Positions 49,029 to 56,747 of a DNA stretch of 64,000 nucleotides are shown here, piece after piece. The DNA comes from Moorena sp. SIOASIH. Its GTDB lineage: Bacteria > Cyanobacteriota > Cyanobacteriia > Cyanobacteriales > Coleofasciculaceae. The translations under genes were made by a program, and so were the position numbers. The notes under the pieces were generated by a model. That model saw only the letters and a list, made by a program, of their open reading frames with translations. It did not search any database and had not been told where the DNA came from. The DNA lies in contig NZ_JAAHIH010000004.1 of NCBI RefSeq assembly GCF_010671925.1, forward strand, positions 1,255,301 through 1,319,300. Direction: 5' to 3'. Every line of letters begins with the position of its first letter. Position 1 is the stretch's first letter.

Positions 49029-50063
49029 TTACCCAAATACCCCCTCAATTCCTAACTGTTCCAACCCTCGCCCAATCAACACCAAGCGAGTCTGACGCTT
49101 TTCATCAGCTTGCCAAGCACGGTCAAAGAAGCTCTCAATGCGATCGCCTACTCCTTGGATCACCATCCGCATCGGTTTATTCGCAACATTCACAAATCCC
49201 TTAATACGATAAATTTCTTGCTGTTGCACCAATTCTCGTAATTTTGTCTTGATTACCTTTGGATCAAATGCCTGATCTAAAATCAAATTAACTGAATTAA
49301 TATCATCATCATGGTCATGGTCTTCTTCATGATCATGATGGCTAGGACGTGAGTCTAAATTATCTTCTACTCCGGCATTAAATCCTAGCAGTAAATCAGG
49401 ACTAATTTCTCCCTCGTGACAAGGAACGACTTTCACACTACTTGGTAACTGCTGTTGCAACCAATTGTTTACTTTAGTTTGAGTAGGACTATCCACTAAA
49501 TCCACTTTAGTCAACAGCACCATATCAGCACAAGCTAGCTGGTCTTCAAACAGTTCCTCGATGGGAGTTTCATGTTCCAAGGTTGGGTCAGCCTGACGTT
49601 GCGCTTCTAAAGCATTGATATCGCTGACTAAAGCACCAGCCGCTAAGGCATCGCAGTCTACTACAGTAACCACCCCATCCACCGTAGCGCCAGTCCGAAT
49701 TTCTGGCCAACGAAATGCTTGAACTAGAGGTTTAGGCAACGCTAATCCCGAGGTTTCAATCAGTATATTATCAATTTTGTCACGACGCTTCAGCAATTCT
49801 TGAATTGTCGGTAAAAATTCTTCCTGAACCGTGCAACACAGACAACCATTCGCTAGTTCTAAAATATTATTATTGGCGTCATCGTCTTCATCACAAATCT
49901 GACAGGAACGCAATAGTTCCCCATCAATCCCTACTTCACCAAATTCATTAACAATTACAGCAATGCGCCTGCCCTGATTATTTTGGAGCAGGTGACGAAC
50001 GAGAGTAGTTTTGCCACTACCGAGGAATCCAGTAACAACTGTAACAGGAATTTTTGCAGCCAT
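49029..50063 (-). CDS. cobW: CobW/COG0523 family GTPase (metal chaperone)
   Basis: 344 residues. The Walker A GFLGSGKTTL, the GCLCCT motif (CxCC metal site), ETSGLALPKPL and TKVDL (NKxD-type) mark a G3E GTPase. A His/Asp-rich loop (SHHDHEEDHDHDDD) could bind metal. The C-terminal CobW_C domain has YRIKGFVNV. The family delivers Co, Zn or other metals to client proteins; CobW acts in cobalamin synthesis. The nearby B12-riboswitch-controlled hupE supports a cobalt role, but a zinc chaperone cannot be excluded. Confidence 0.85.
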   Translation of the reverse strand: MAAKIPVTVVTGFLGSGKTTLVRHLLQNNQGRRIAVIVNEFGEVGIDGELLRSCQICDEDDDANNNILELANGCLCCTVQEEFLPTIQELLKRRDKIDNILIETSGLALPKPLVQAFRWPEIRTGATVDGVVTVVDCDALAAGALVSDINALEAQRQADPTLEHETPIEELFEDQLACADMVLLTKVDLVDSPTQTKVNNWLQQQLPSSVKVVPCHEGEISPDLLLGFNAGVEDNLDSRPSHHDHEEDHDHDDDINSVNLILDQAFDPKVIKTKLRELVQQQEIYRIKGFVNVANKPMRMVIQGVGDRIESFFDRAWQADEKRQTRLVLIGRGLEQLGIEGVFG

Positions 50064-50489
50064 TTTAAGTAAGTTAAGGAGTAAAGTTAAGGTTTAAGGT
50101 TGGTTGAAGGTTATTTTGTTGAAGGTTGAAGGTTGGTTGGTTGTTCGCATAGCGTGGCCTTTTGGCCAAGGTTGAAGGTTGAAGGTTGAAGGTTGAAGGT
50201 TGAAGGTTATTTTGTTGAAGGTTATTTTGTTGAAGGTTATTTTGTTGAAGGTTATTTTGTTGAAGGTTGAAGGTTGGTTGGTTGTTCGCATAGCGTGGCC
50301 TTTTGGCCAAGGTTGAAGGTTGGTTGGTTGTTCGCGTAGCGTGGCCTTTTGGCCAAGGTTGTTCGCCTTTGGCGTTCGGTGTAGGGTAGGTTTAAGGCTG
50401 GGATAGGGATCCGTGTAGGAATTGTGATAATTTTTGTTCCCTGTTCCCTGTTCCCTGTTCCCTGTTCCCGACAACTGCCGCGAAGTCTA
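50064..50489. repeat. GGTTGAA array, TTCGCATAGCGTGGCC repeats and C-rich array
   Basis: GGTTGAA/GGTTATTTTGTTGAA tandem units (50095-50282) are interrupted by three TTCGCATAGCGTGGCCTTTT/GGCC segments (50143-50170, 50283-50310, 50331-50360). A CCCTGTT array (50438-50470) lies at the 3' end of the next gene. Confidence 0.88.
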
Positions 50490-51038
50490 TTACCTAAACG
50501 TACATACTGGGTATTTTTCAAACAATCGAGAAGCAATTGTTTGGTATTCAATGATGCTGTTTCGGACTACAAAACTGTCCGTTCCATCGTAGGAATGATC
50601 ATTTAACGGCGTGTAGTTCCAAGTAATGTAGATAACTTCGCCTTCGATTGTTTCGGGAACGATTATATTATTGCCATCTGCAAATATCTCAAAAAGACTG
50701 TCAAAAACGCAGGCTACTTGGTCAATACCCTTGTAAACTGTGTGGTTGAGAATCAAGATGGAGTCTTCCGAATAGTCAGACATAATGTCTTCTAGGTCGG
50801 AGTTTGCCCATGCATTAATGTGGTGTTCCCATACCTTTCTCGTTTCCTCTGTTGTTTCATCGGCACGCCAGTTATAATAGGCTACCAAATTGGTGTTCAA
50901 CCTCGGTTCGGCGTTCCCAACAGAAGCATCTGCAAGTACTGGAGCGGAAAAACACGCCCAGCAAAGCCCGATCGCGATCGCAGTTAATATCCCGGCTTTT
51001 AACCACTTCAAACTTCCCAAAATATTTGTATAAATCAT
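50490..51038 (-). CDS. Exported NTF2/SnoaL-like protein
   Basis: 182 residues from the ATG at 51038, with AAGGAG ten bases upstream. A signal peptide (WLKAGILTAIAIGLCWACFSAPVLA) is followed by a SnoaL/NTF2-like fold: VWEHHINAWANSDLEDIMSDYSEDSILIL...VYKGIDQVACVFDSLF. Such domains bind small ligands or form enzymes; no catalytic residue can be assigned. The N-terminus predicts periplasmic location. The C-terminus (FEKYPVCTFR) abuts repeat. Confidence 0.7.
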   Translation of the reverse strand: MIYTNILGSLKWLKAGILTAIAIGLCWACFSAPVLADASVGNAEPRLNTNLVAYYNWRADETTEETRKVWEHHINAWANSDLEDIMSDYSEDSILILNHTVYKGIDQVACVFDSLFEIFADGNNIIVPETIEGEVIYITWNYTPLNDHSYDGTDSFVVRNSIIEYQTIASRLFEKYPVCTFR

Positions 51039-51307
51039 AGACTATCTCCTTATAACTATTCAACAAACTAACAATACTTTTTATAGCGTTTCTTGGGGTT
51101 ATGAGGTACGATTTTTAACCTCAAAGTCCCCCTTTTTAAGGGGGATTTAGGGGGATCGCTTTGTCCCTCATAGCTATAATAATTGCTATAGTTTTAAGCT
51201 CTCAGCTTTTTGGCTGAGGTATTTATAGCGTATCAATTATAAATTAGCAACTTTGGAATCCTCCGGTAAAGTAAAACCAATAAGAGAAGACATCAATATC
51301 TCACGGT
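51039..51307. repeat. AT-rich module and C/G hairpin element
   Basis: TATAGCGTTTCTTGGGGTTATGAGGTAC (51078-51110) is a copy of the module usually found beside C-rich arrays. It is followed by a C/G hairpin (TCCCCCTTTTTAAGGGGGATTTAGGGGG, within 51119-51157), the same type as in two CHAT genes. Confidence 0.8.
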
Positions 51308-52021
51308 TCAGTTAGAACGTTTAATCGGGTGATATTCGATCGCCATCCAGATACAATCCGTATCTGAATAATACTGATGCCACGGATAGGTATAGTGCTG
51401 GTTTTCGTGTACTTCACAAAAAGGAACGATCTGGGTGTATCCCTCAGTCATCAAGAGATCTTCATAGAGAGTCCCAAAATCCTTTTCTTTGAACTTCTGC
51501 ATTCGTCCCTGTCCCAAAACTTGGGTGTGAATCTCAAGAAAGTCATGTTGGTTATGGATTGCACAATCGGTACGAGAAGGGGCATACCAGAGGTTAACTT
51601 TAACAGAGAACTTTTCTTGTTGATGGGGTGTACTCGATTGCCTTGCCATAAAATAGGGATCGACTTCTAGAATTCCAGCCTCATCTTGAGGAGACTTCCA
51701 CAGCGGTACATCTTTGGGGAAGTCGATCAAATTCCCTAATAGATTCCACCCAGGCTCAAAGACAATCTTGCCGATGTTTTTGCTCTCTACTACCTCCAGC
51801 AAAAGTAAGGATTTGGCTTTTTGGACAGTAGTATCTTTGAGGATGGTAGATGAAAAAGCCGGAATAATGCTGGTGTTCGTTTCGCTCAGGTAAGCATCTG
51901 TCTCTTCAGGATTAACGGTGATAGTACGACTGTTAATGGGATAATTTTCCACATTTTCAACGTACTTCCCATCTATGTAGGCACCGGAAAAGTTAAGTTG
52001 TTTAACTTGGTTAGCTTTCAT
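51308..52021 (-). CDS. Cupin-like protein of unknown function
   Basis: 237 residues. The C-terminal half looks like a cupin-type barrel (HNQHDFLEIHTQVLGQGRMQKF ... CEVHENQHYTYPWHQYYSDTDCIWMAIEYHP) with several His and Glu residues that could bind a metal. The N-terminal half (LNFSGAYIDGKYVENVENYPINSRTITVNPEETD) is unfamiliar. No signal peptide. A sugar-modifying or sensing role is possible but not supported. It is not clearly linked to its neighbours. Confidence 0.55.
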   Translation of the reverse strand: MKANQVKQLNFSGAYIDGKYVENVENYPINSRTITVNPEETDAYLSETNTSIIPAFSSTILKDTTVQKAKSLLLLEVVESKNIGKIVFEPGWNLLGNLIDFPKDVPLWKSPQDEAGILEVDPYFMARQSSTPHQQEKFSVKVNLWYAPSRTDCAIHNQHDFLEIHTQVLGQGRMQKFKEKDFGTLYEDLLMTEGYTQIVPFCEVHENQHYTYPWHQYYSDTDCIWMAIEYHPIKRSN

Positions 52022-52373
52022 CGGTTTTTGACACAGAATTAAAGGACTAGCTACCTAAGAGGTTGTCTGAGAAGTCTCATTTGCTACATCCAAGCCCCCG
52101 TTGGTTCCCCAAGCGAGCAATCCCTCGCTTGGGGGACTTTTAGCAGCAAATTGATTCTTCCCCACCGGTGCGCACCGCATAATTCGGGGGCTAGGGGGGC
52201 AAAATTCAGTATCAAAAAACTTTTTAGATATCCTCTAAGGCGGAAGGCAAAATGAAGAATGGTGAATGCTGAAAGCAGAATACATAAAGCAGAATTATAA
52301 ATTCTCATCAATTCTTAATTCTTCATTCTTAATTCTTCATTCTTAATTCTTCATTCTTCATTATTAAAACCTC
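52022..52373. repeat. Intergenic region with CATTCTTAATTCTT array
   Basis: Contains a hairpin (CCAAGCGAG ... CTCGCTTGG, 52109-52132), a CCCCCTAGCCCCCGAATTATG-like inverse segment (52170-52200), and an ATTCTTA/ATTCTTC array (52308-52362) by the hupE stop. No gene. Confidence 0.7.
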
Positions 52374-53060
52374 TTATCCAAAAATTGCAGAGGATAGGAA
52401 AACTACTCCTACTGAGCAGATACCAAAGCCTAAAATTCTTATCAGTGGGAAGGGTTGATCTTTCCATTGTTTGATCAACCTCTTACTCAAACCTAGGGCT
52501 AGGATGGCAATACCATACTGAATCACACTGAAGCCAATCAGGTAAGCCAAGAGTGGACTCATTTGAGCACCTACAATTGCTTCACCATAGGCATAGCCAT
52601 GAAAAATACCAGCTAAGCTCGCTAACCCCAGCACTACAGATATATTGGGAATTTTGGCACTCAAGAGTAGTCCGCCAAAGAGCACCACTGAAGTAGCGAT
52701 CGCAATCTCTGGTATTGGTAAGTCCATTCCCAGCAAGTGAATACCTGTCCCGAGTAGGGTGGTGAGGACAAAAGCACCTGGAATCAGGAAACCACTGGTA
52801 AATCCGACTGCAATTAAGCCAACAGCAATCACAAAGGCGAGATGATCGAAACCAATCACGGGATGACCTAATCCAGACAAAAATCCTGTGATGAAATTAT
52901 CGGGTCTCTCGCCACCAAAGGGATGGTGAGCCATGGCTTGTTGTGCTGTACTTAAAATCCCCATCCATACCAACAGAGCCATAGCATTAAAGCCAAGTTT
53001 CTGGTTTTGATAACGGGAGGTATAAGACCGATTGCTGGCGGAAAATTTGCTTTTTGACAT
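52374..53060 (-). CDS. hupE: HupE/UreJ family transporter (probable cobalt or nickel)
   Basis: 228 residues with about six or seven membrane helices. Family motifs: HHPFGG after the signal region, HPVIGFDHLAFVIAVG, and GIFHGYAYGEA, with conserved His residues expected to bind Ni or Co. A cobalamin riboswitch upstream on the same strand argues for cobalt import under B12 control, as established for other HupE-type genes. A repeat block lies between riboswitch and gene. CobW (49029) is also nearby. Confidence 0.88.
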   Translation of the reverse strand: MSKSKFSASNRSYTSRYQNQKLGFNAMALLVWMGILSTAQQAMAHHPFGGERPDNFITGFLSGLGHPVIGFDHLAFVIAVGLIAVGFTSGFLIPGAFVLTTLLGTGIHLLGMDLPIPEIAIATSVVLFGGLLLSAKIPNISVVLGLASLAGIFHGYAYGEAIVGAQMSPLLAYLIGFSVIQYGIAILALGLSKRLIKQWKDQPFPLIRILGFGICSVGVVFLSSAIFG

Positions 53061-53499
53061 CGGGTAAATGCTGGTTAATGAATGATAAAAATACTTCGGA
53101 CAGTTTAGTGCTAATTACCTTGACATACTAGGCTTTATAAGACTATCTCGAAAAAGTAGAAAGTAGTCTCGTAGCAGATTTAAACTGAGCTGTTCGCGTA
53201 GCGTGCGCGTAGCGCATAAGCTGATAGCTGATAGCTTACGATAAAACTTACATATCAAACCTATTAAATACTTTCTAGTCAACCACTAGTTTTCAAAAAG
53301 GGCATCACAAACATTACTGGTATAGCACTACGCATTAAGAAGGCTAGGACATTTATACAAGCAGCAAAAGTGTTATAGTAAACTCTTGCCTTTTGCCTTT
53401 TGCCTTTTGCCTTGCGCTATAACTGTGGTTGCCTACTCACTAATTTTGGAAATGCTACATCAGACATCATCTGTACCTCGCAGATGCATTTAACAACAA
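53061..53499. repeat. hupE leader with repeat insertions
   Basis: The 440 bases between riboswitch and hupE contain TTCGCGTAGCGTGCGCGTAGCGC plus GCTGATAGCTGATAG (53193-53240) and a CTTTTGC/CTTGCC array (53388-53413). No gene on either strand is convincing. Confidence 0.7.
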
Positions 53500-53640
53500 C
53501 TGACACCATTGGCGGGCATTCTGACTTAGAGGTGACAGACCTCATCACAGCTGCGGGACAGCGCCGGACTTGCACCGGACTTTCCCCGTTACCTCTGGTG
53601 AGTGCTCTTCACCAGAACCCATGGAACTTCAGGTAGTTTA
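53500..53640 (-). ncRNA. Cobalamin (AdoCbl) riboswitch
   Basis: Reading the minus strand from 53640: GAAGTTCCATGG, GGTTCTGGTGAAGAG...CACCAGAGGTAACGGGGAAA, GTCCGGTGCAAGTCCGGCGC, TGTCCCGCAGCTGTGATG, and GTCAGAATGCCCGCC. These are the conserved core blocks of the cobalamin riboswitch, including the B12 box-like GTCAGAATGCCCGCC. It should shut off hupE (start 53060) when B12 is high. The distance of about 440 bases to the gene is unusually long and is filled partly by repeats. Confidence 0.95.
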
Positions 53641-53847
53641 GCACAATCTGACCTATATTATTTGTTAAATATTAATTAAGATATTAATTACGATTAATTA
53701 AGATTAATTAATCGTAATTAATTAAAGCGGTTTTTAGTTTAATGAGGTACATAGGATTTTTTCCCTATTCCCTATTCCCTATTCCCTATTCCCTATTCCC
53801 TATTCCCTATTCCCTATTCCCTGTTCCCTGTTCCCTGTTCACTGTTC
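53641..53847. repeat. AT module with C-rich array
   Basis: TTAATTAAGAT-type runs (53670-53725), the module AAGCGGTTTTTAGTTTAATGAGG (53727-53760) and a C-rich CCCTATT array (53765-53838) at the YihY stop. Confidence 0.85.
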
Positions 53848-54804
53848 TTACGATCTTGGGTTATCCCTTTCCTCGACACTAGGGAACTGGCCTACTGCCG
53901 GGAGAGGGGTAGCATGGTCATCGGGAACGATTTTTGAACCAAATATTTTAGCGTAAACTTGGGTAAATTCAGCTCCTAAAAAGATAATTTGAGACGAATA
54001 GTATACCCAAGCCAATAAAACCACCAGAGAACCAGCAGCACCGTAACTTGAGGAAAAACTGCTTCTGCCGAGATACCATGACAATAGCCATTTACCCAAG
54101 TTAAACAGTAAGGTAGTGATAATTGCTCCAACCCAGACATCCTTCCAGGCAATTTTCACATCTGGCAAGTACTTGTAAACCAGAGCAAACATCAGGCTAA
54201 GGATACCAAAGGACACCAGCAAGTCCAGAATTGTCCAGACAAAGTTAAGTTGGTATAGCCATAGGAAACCCAGTTCCTTGAGGAATTCGCTCTCATAAGA
54301 CCTCAAAGCGGATAAGGCAGTACTGAGCACAGCGGACAATAGCAGAAAAAGTCCCACACCCAGCACGGTCAGAAACGAAAGAATCCGTTTTTTCAAAATA
54401 CCCCAGATGCCCCGTCCCGGTTTCAGCTTCACATCCCAAATCGTATTCAAGGCATCTTGGAGTTCGCCAAATACCCCAGATGCACCAAACAACAGCACCA
54501 CAATACTAATCAAGGAAGCCAACCCCCCACTAGCATCAGGCCGATTGGCATTAGTAATGGCTGTCTGAATAAACTGTGCCCCCTGTTCGCCAACCAATCC
54601 TTGGATTTGCTCTACAATCTCGCCCTTAGCCGCCTCTTCCCCAAAGATAGACCCCACAATTGCGATCGCAATAATTAACACTGGCGCTAGGGAAAAAATC
54701 ATGTAATAGGATAATGCTGCTGCTAGTCGAGATGCGTTATCCTCCTTCCATTCTTTAAACGTTTCTTTAAGCAGTCCTAAAATAGCCTTGGGATTCATCA
54801 CCAT
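53848..54804 (-). CDS. YihY/BrkB-family membrane protein
   Basis: 318 residues from the ATG at 54804; ATG 54798 has the better-spaced AGGAG. Six membrane helices are expected, with the family core ASRLAAALSYYMIFSLAPVLIIAIAI, GASGVFGELQDALNTIWDV, and LLAWVYYSSQIIFLGAEFTQVYA. The family (once misnamed RNase BN) is of uncertain function, possibly transport. The C-terminal VPDDHATPLPAVGQFPSVEERDNPRS is a soluble tail. Confidence 0.88.
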   Translation of the reverse strand: MVMNPKAILGLLKETFKEWKEDNASRLAAALSYYMIFSLAPVLIIAIAIVGSIFGEEAAKGEIVEQIQGLVGEQGAQFIQTAITNANRPDASGGLASLISIVVLLFGASGVFGELQDALNTIWDVKLKPGRGIWGILKKRILSFLTVLGVGLFLLLSAVLSTALSALRSYESEFLKELGFLWLYQLNFVWTILDLLVSFGILSLMFALVYKYLPDVKIAWKDVWVGAIITTLLFNLGKWLLSWYLGRSSFSSSYGAAGSLVVLLAWVYYSSQIIFLGAEFTQVYAKIFGSKIVPDDHATPLPAVGQFPSVEERDNPRS

Positions 54805-55310
54805 AACTCCTGGACACGGGTTAATCGGCATCCTGCCAGTGGAAATACCTGACAATGCCTGAGAATATTCTAGATTGACAATTGATTGTAGTTAATCGAC
54901 TATGGTTTCAAAAGTCAGTTAATCTTAAGCATTCAGCTAATGCGCTACCGGCACGCTACTTGATGTGCCGTCAGCTATCAGCCAAAGGCCAAGGGCTTTT
55001 ACCCAGACTTTCCATTCTCATTAATCTCGAACTATTAAATTCTGCTGTTTACGCACGCTACGCTAACGGCGCACGCTACGCTAACGGCGCACGCTACGCT
55101 AACGAGATTTATTTTACGGCGGTTTGCATAACTATCAAGTACACAGGATTTTCTCTTTCTTCCCTCTTTCCTGCTCCGAAGTCCCTGCTCCGAAGTCCCT
55201 AAAACCCAAGAATTTGTACCTGAGTGAATTGCAAACCGCTGTAAGCATGATAGCTGACAGGTAGTGGGGTAAGGTAATTGCAGGAAAAGCAATAGCATCT
55301 GAAGTTACCC
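54805..55310. repeat. Divergent intergenic region with ACGCTACGCTAACGGCGC units
   Basis: Three ACGCTACGCTAACGGCGC-like units (55053-55103), a copy of the AT-rich module (ACGGCGGTTTGCATAACTATC, 55117-55152), and two CTGCTCCGAAGTCCC units (55170-55200). No gene. Confidence 0.8.
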
Positions 55311-56471
55311 ATGATTGAAAACCAGTTTGTAAGGAACTTCGTCTCCTCCTTATCCAAACGTGGCAAACTACCAATTAGCTTTGTAATTCATTTGGAAGAT
55401 GGGTCACTCACCACTATTGGAGAAGAGAAACCGATCTTGGATATATACATCAAAAATACAGCTGGTCGAAAAGCTTTCATGTCTTTAGACCAATTACTGA
55501 TAGTGGAAGCTTACATCAAGGGTGATATTGATTTCGAAGGGGACTTAATCAAGGCCATGTCGTTCCAGCAGCTGTTATCCGATCAGCATATTTTGCTAAA
55601 GATAGGTCGGCGACTCAAGCCCATCTTACTTGGGCGGGAAAAATGCAATCCAGATTGGATCTCAAAGCATTATGACTCCCATAATATCCAATTGTTCGCT
55701 ATGGATACCGATTACAATACTTATACTCCTGGGATATATGAGAAAGATGAGGATAGCCTAGAGGTTGGAGCTGAACGCAAGTTAGACTTTGCCTTTCAAT
55801 CTCTTAATCTCAAACCGAATGATTCAGTACTAGATATTGGCTCTGGCTGGGGCGGTTTCCTGCGTTTTGCCCCACGCCGAAATATCCCTGTGACTGGAAT
55901 TACCTTATCCAACCACCAAAAACAGTATGTAGAAGATTTAATTGAAAACAATAACTTTGATGCAGAGGTCAAGTATCAAGACTTTTTCTCTTTCCAACCC
56001 AGCCATAAATATGATGGCATAGTCATGATGGGGGTAATCGAAGATTTGTCAGATTATCCTCGAGTAATGGGGCGTCTCTTGAACTACCTTAAACCAGGCG
56101 GACGAGTATATCTTGACTTTGCCTCACACAAAAAGTCATTTGGCACCCACAGTTTTATTACCAAGTATATCTGGCCGGGAACCTTTCGGATGGTGTATAT
56201 GCCGGAATTTATCGATGCTGTTAAAGAATCACCATTTGAGATCAAAGTCATCTATAACGACCGTCGCAACTATTATCTTTGGGCTAAGGGAATGTATGAG
56301 CGCTGGATGGCAAAAAAAGCAGATATTATCGACAAGTCAAATGAACAAATCTGGCGCACATTCCGGATACTTTTTGCGGCAACAGCAGGTACCATGAACA
56401 AATCATCATACGATTCGACGGCCTATCGGGTGGTTTTAGAATTACCCGAGGATCACAAATCTATACAATAA
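55311..56471 (+). CDS. Cyclopropane-fatty-acid synthase-like methyltransferase
   Basis: 386 residues. The SAM-binding motif VLDIGSGWGG is followed by ITLSNHQKQYVEDL and YLKPGGRVYLDFA. The N-terminal 120 residues (SLTTIGEEKPILDIYIKN...SLDQLLIVEAYIKGDIDFEGDL) match the N-terminal domain of the CFA synthase family. It probably methylates an unsaturated lipid or related substrate; the catalytic bicarbonate-binding residues of true CFA synthases cannot be confirmed. Transcribed alone. Confidence 0.82.
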   Translation: MIENQFVRNFVSSLSKRGKLPISFVIHLEDGSLTTIGEEKPILDIYIKNTAGRKAFMSLDQLLIVEAYIKGDIDFEGDLIKAMSFQQLLSDQHILLKIGRRLKPILLGREKCNPDWISKHYDSHNIQLFAMDTDYNTYTPGIYEKDEDSLEVGAERKLDFAFQSLNLKPNDSVLDIGSGWGGFLRFAPRRNIPVTGITLSNHQKQYVEDLIENNNFDAEVKYQDFFSFQPSHKYDGIVMMGVIEDLSDYPRVMGRLLNYLKPGGRVYLDFASHKKSFGTHSFITKYIWPGTFRMVYMPEFIDAVKESPFEIKVIYNDRRNYYLWAKGMYERWMAKKADIIDKSNEQIWRTFRILFAATAGTMNKSSYDSTAYRVVLELPEDHKSIQ

Positions 56472-56747
56472 CTGTGGTCAGACCTAGATTCCTAGCTCAA
56501 TTTTGAATTGATGGTAATCGTCTAGCTTCTAGACATATAGCGTTTCTCATAGTAATGAGCTACACAGGATTTTTTCCGTCTCCCCTCACTAGGAGAAACG
56601 CGCTATATGTCTGGTTCCAAATCAGATTAGTATCGGAAAGTCCTCCTCAAGAATTTCCCATGGAGCTAAATAAACCATAAGGAGTCGTTAAAGAGTACTA
56701 TTAGACTACTATGATTTGACTCAGGGAAATTTGACTAGAGTTGCTCT
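56472..56747. repeat. Intergenic region with AT module
   Basis: TATAGCGTTTCTCATAGTAATGAGC (56538-56575) is a module copy, with a CGTCTCCCCTCACTAGGAG segment after it; no long heptamer array is present. A fragment of the module (GAAACGCGCTATATG) is inverted at 56594-56608. Confidence 0.7.

Noticed and set aside
54882..55202. Open frame with RYANGARYANGARYAN
   Set aside because: It is the translation of three ACGCTACGCTAACGGCGC units and has no other support.
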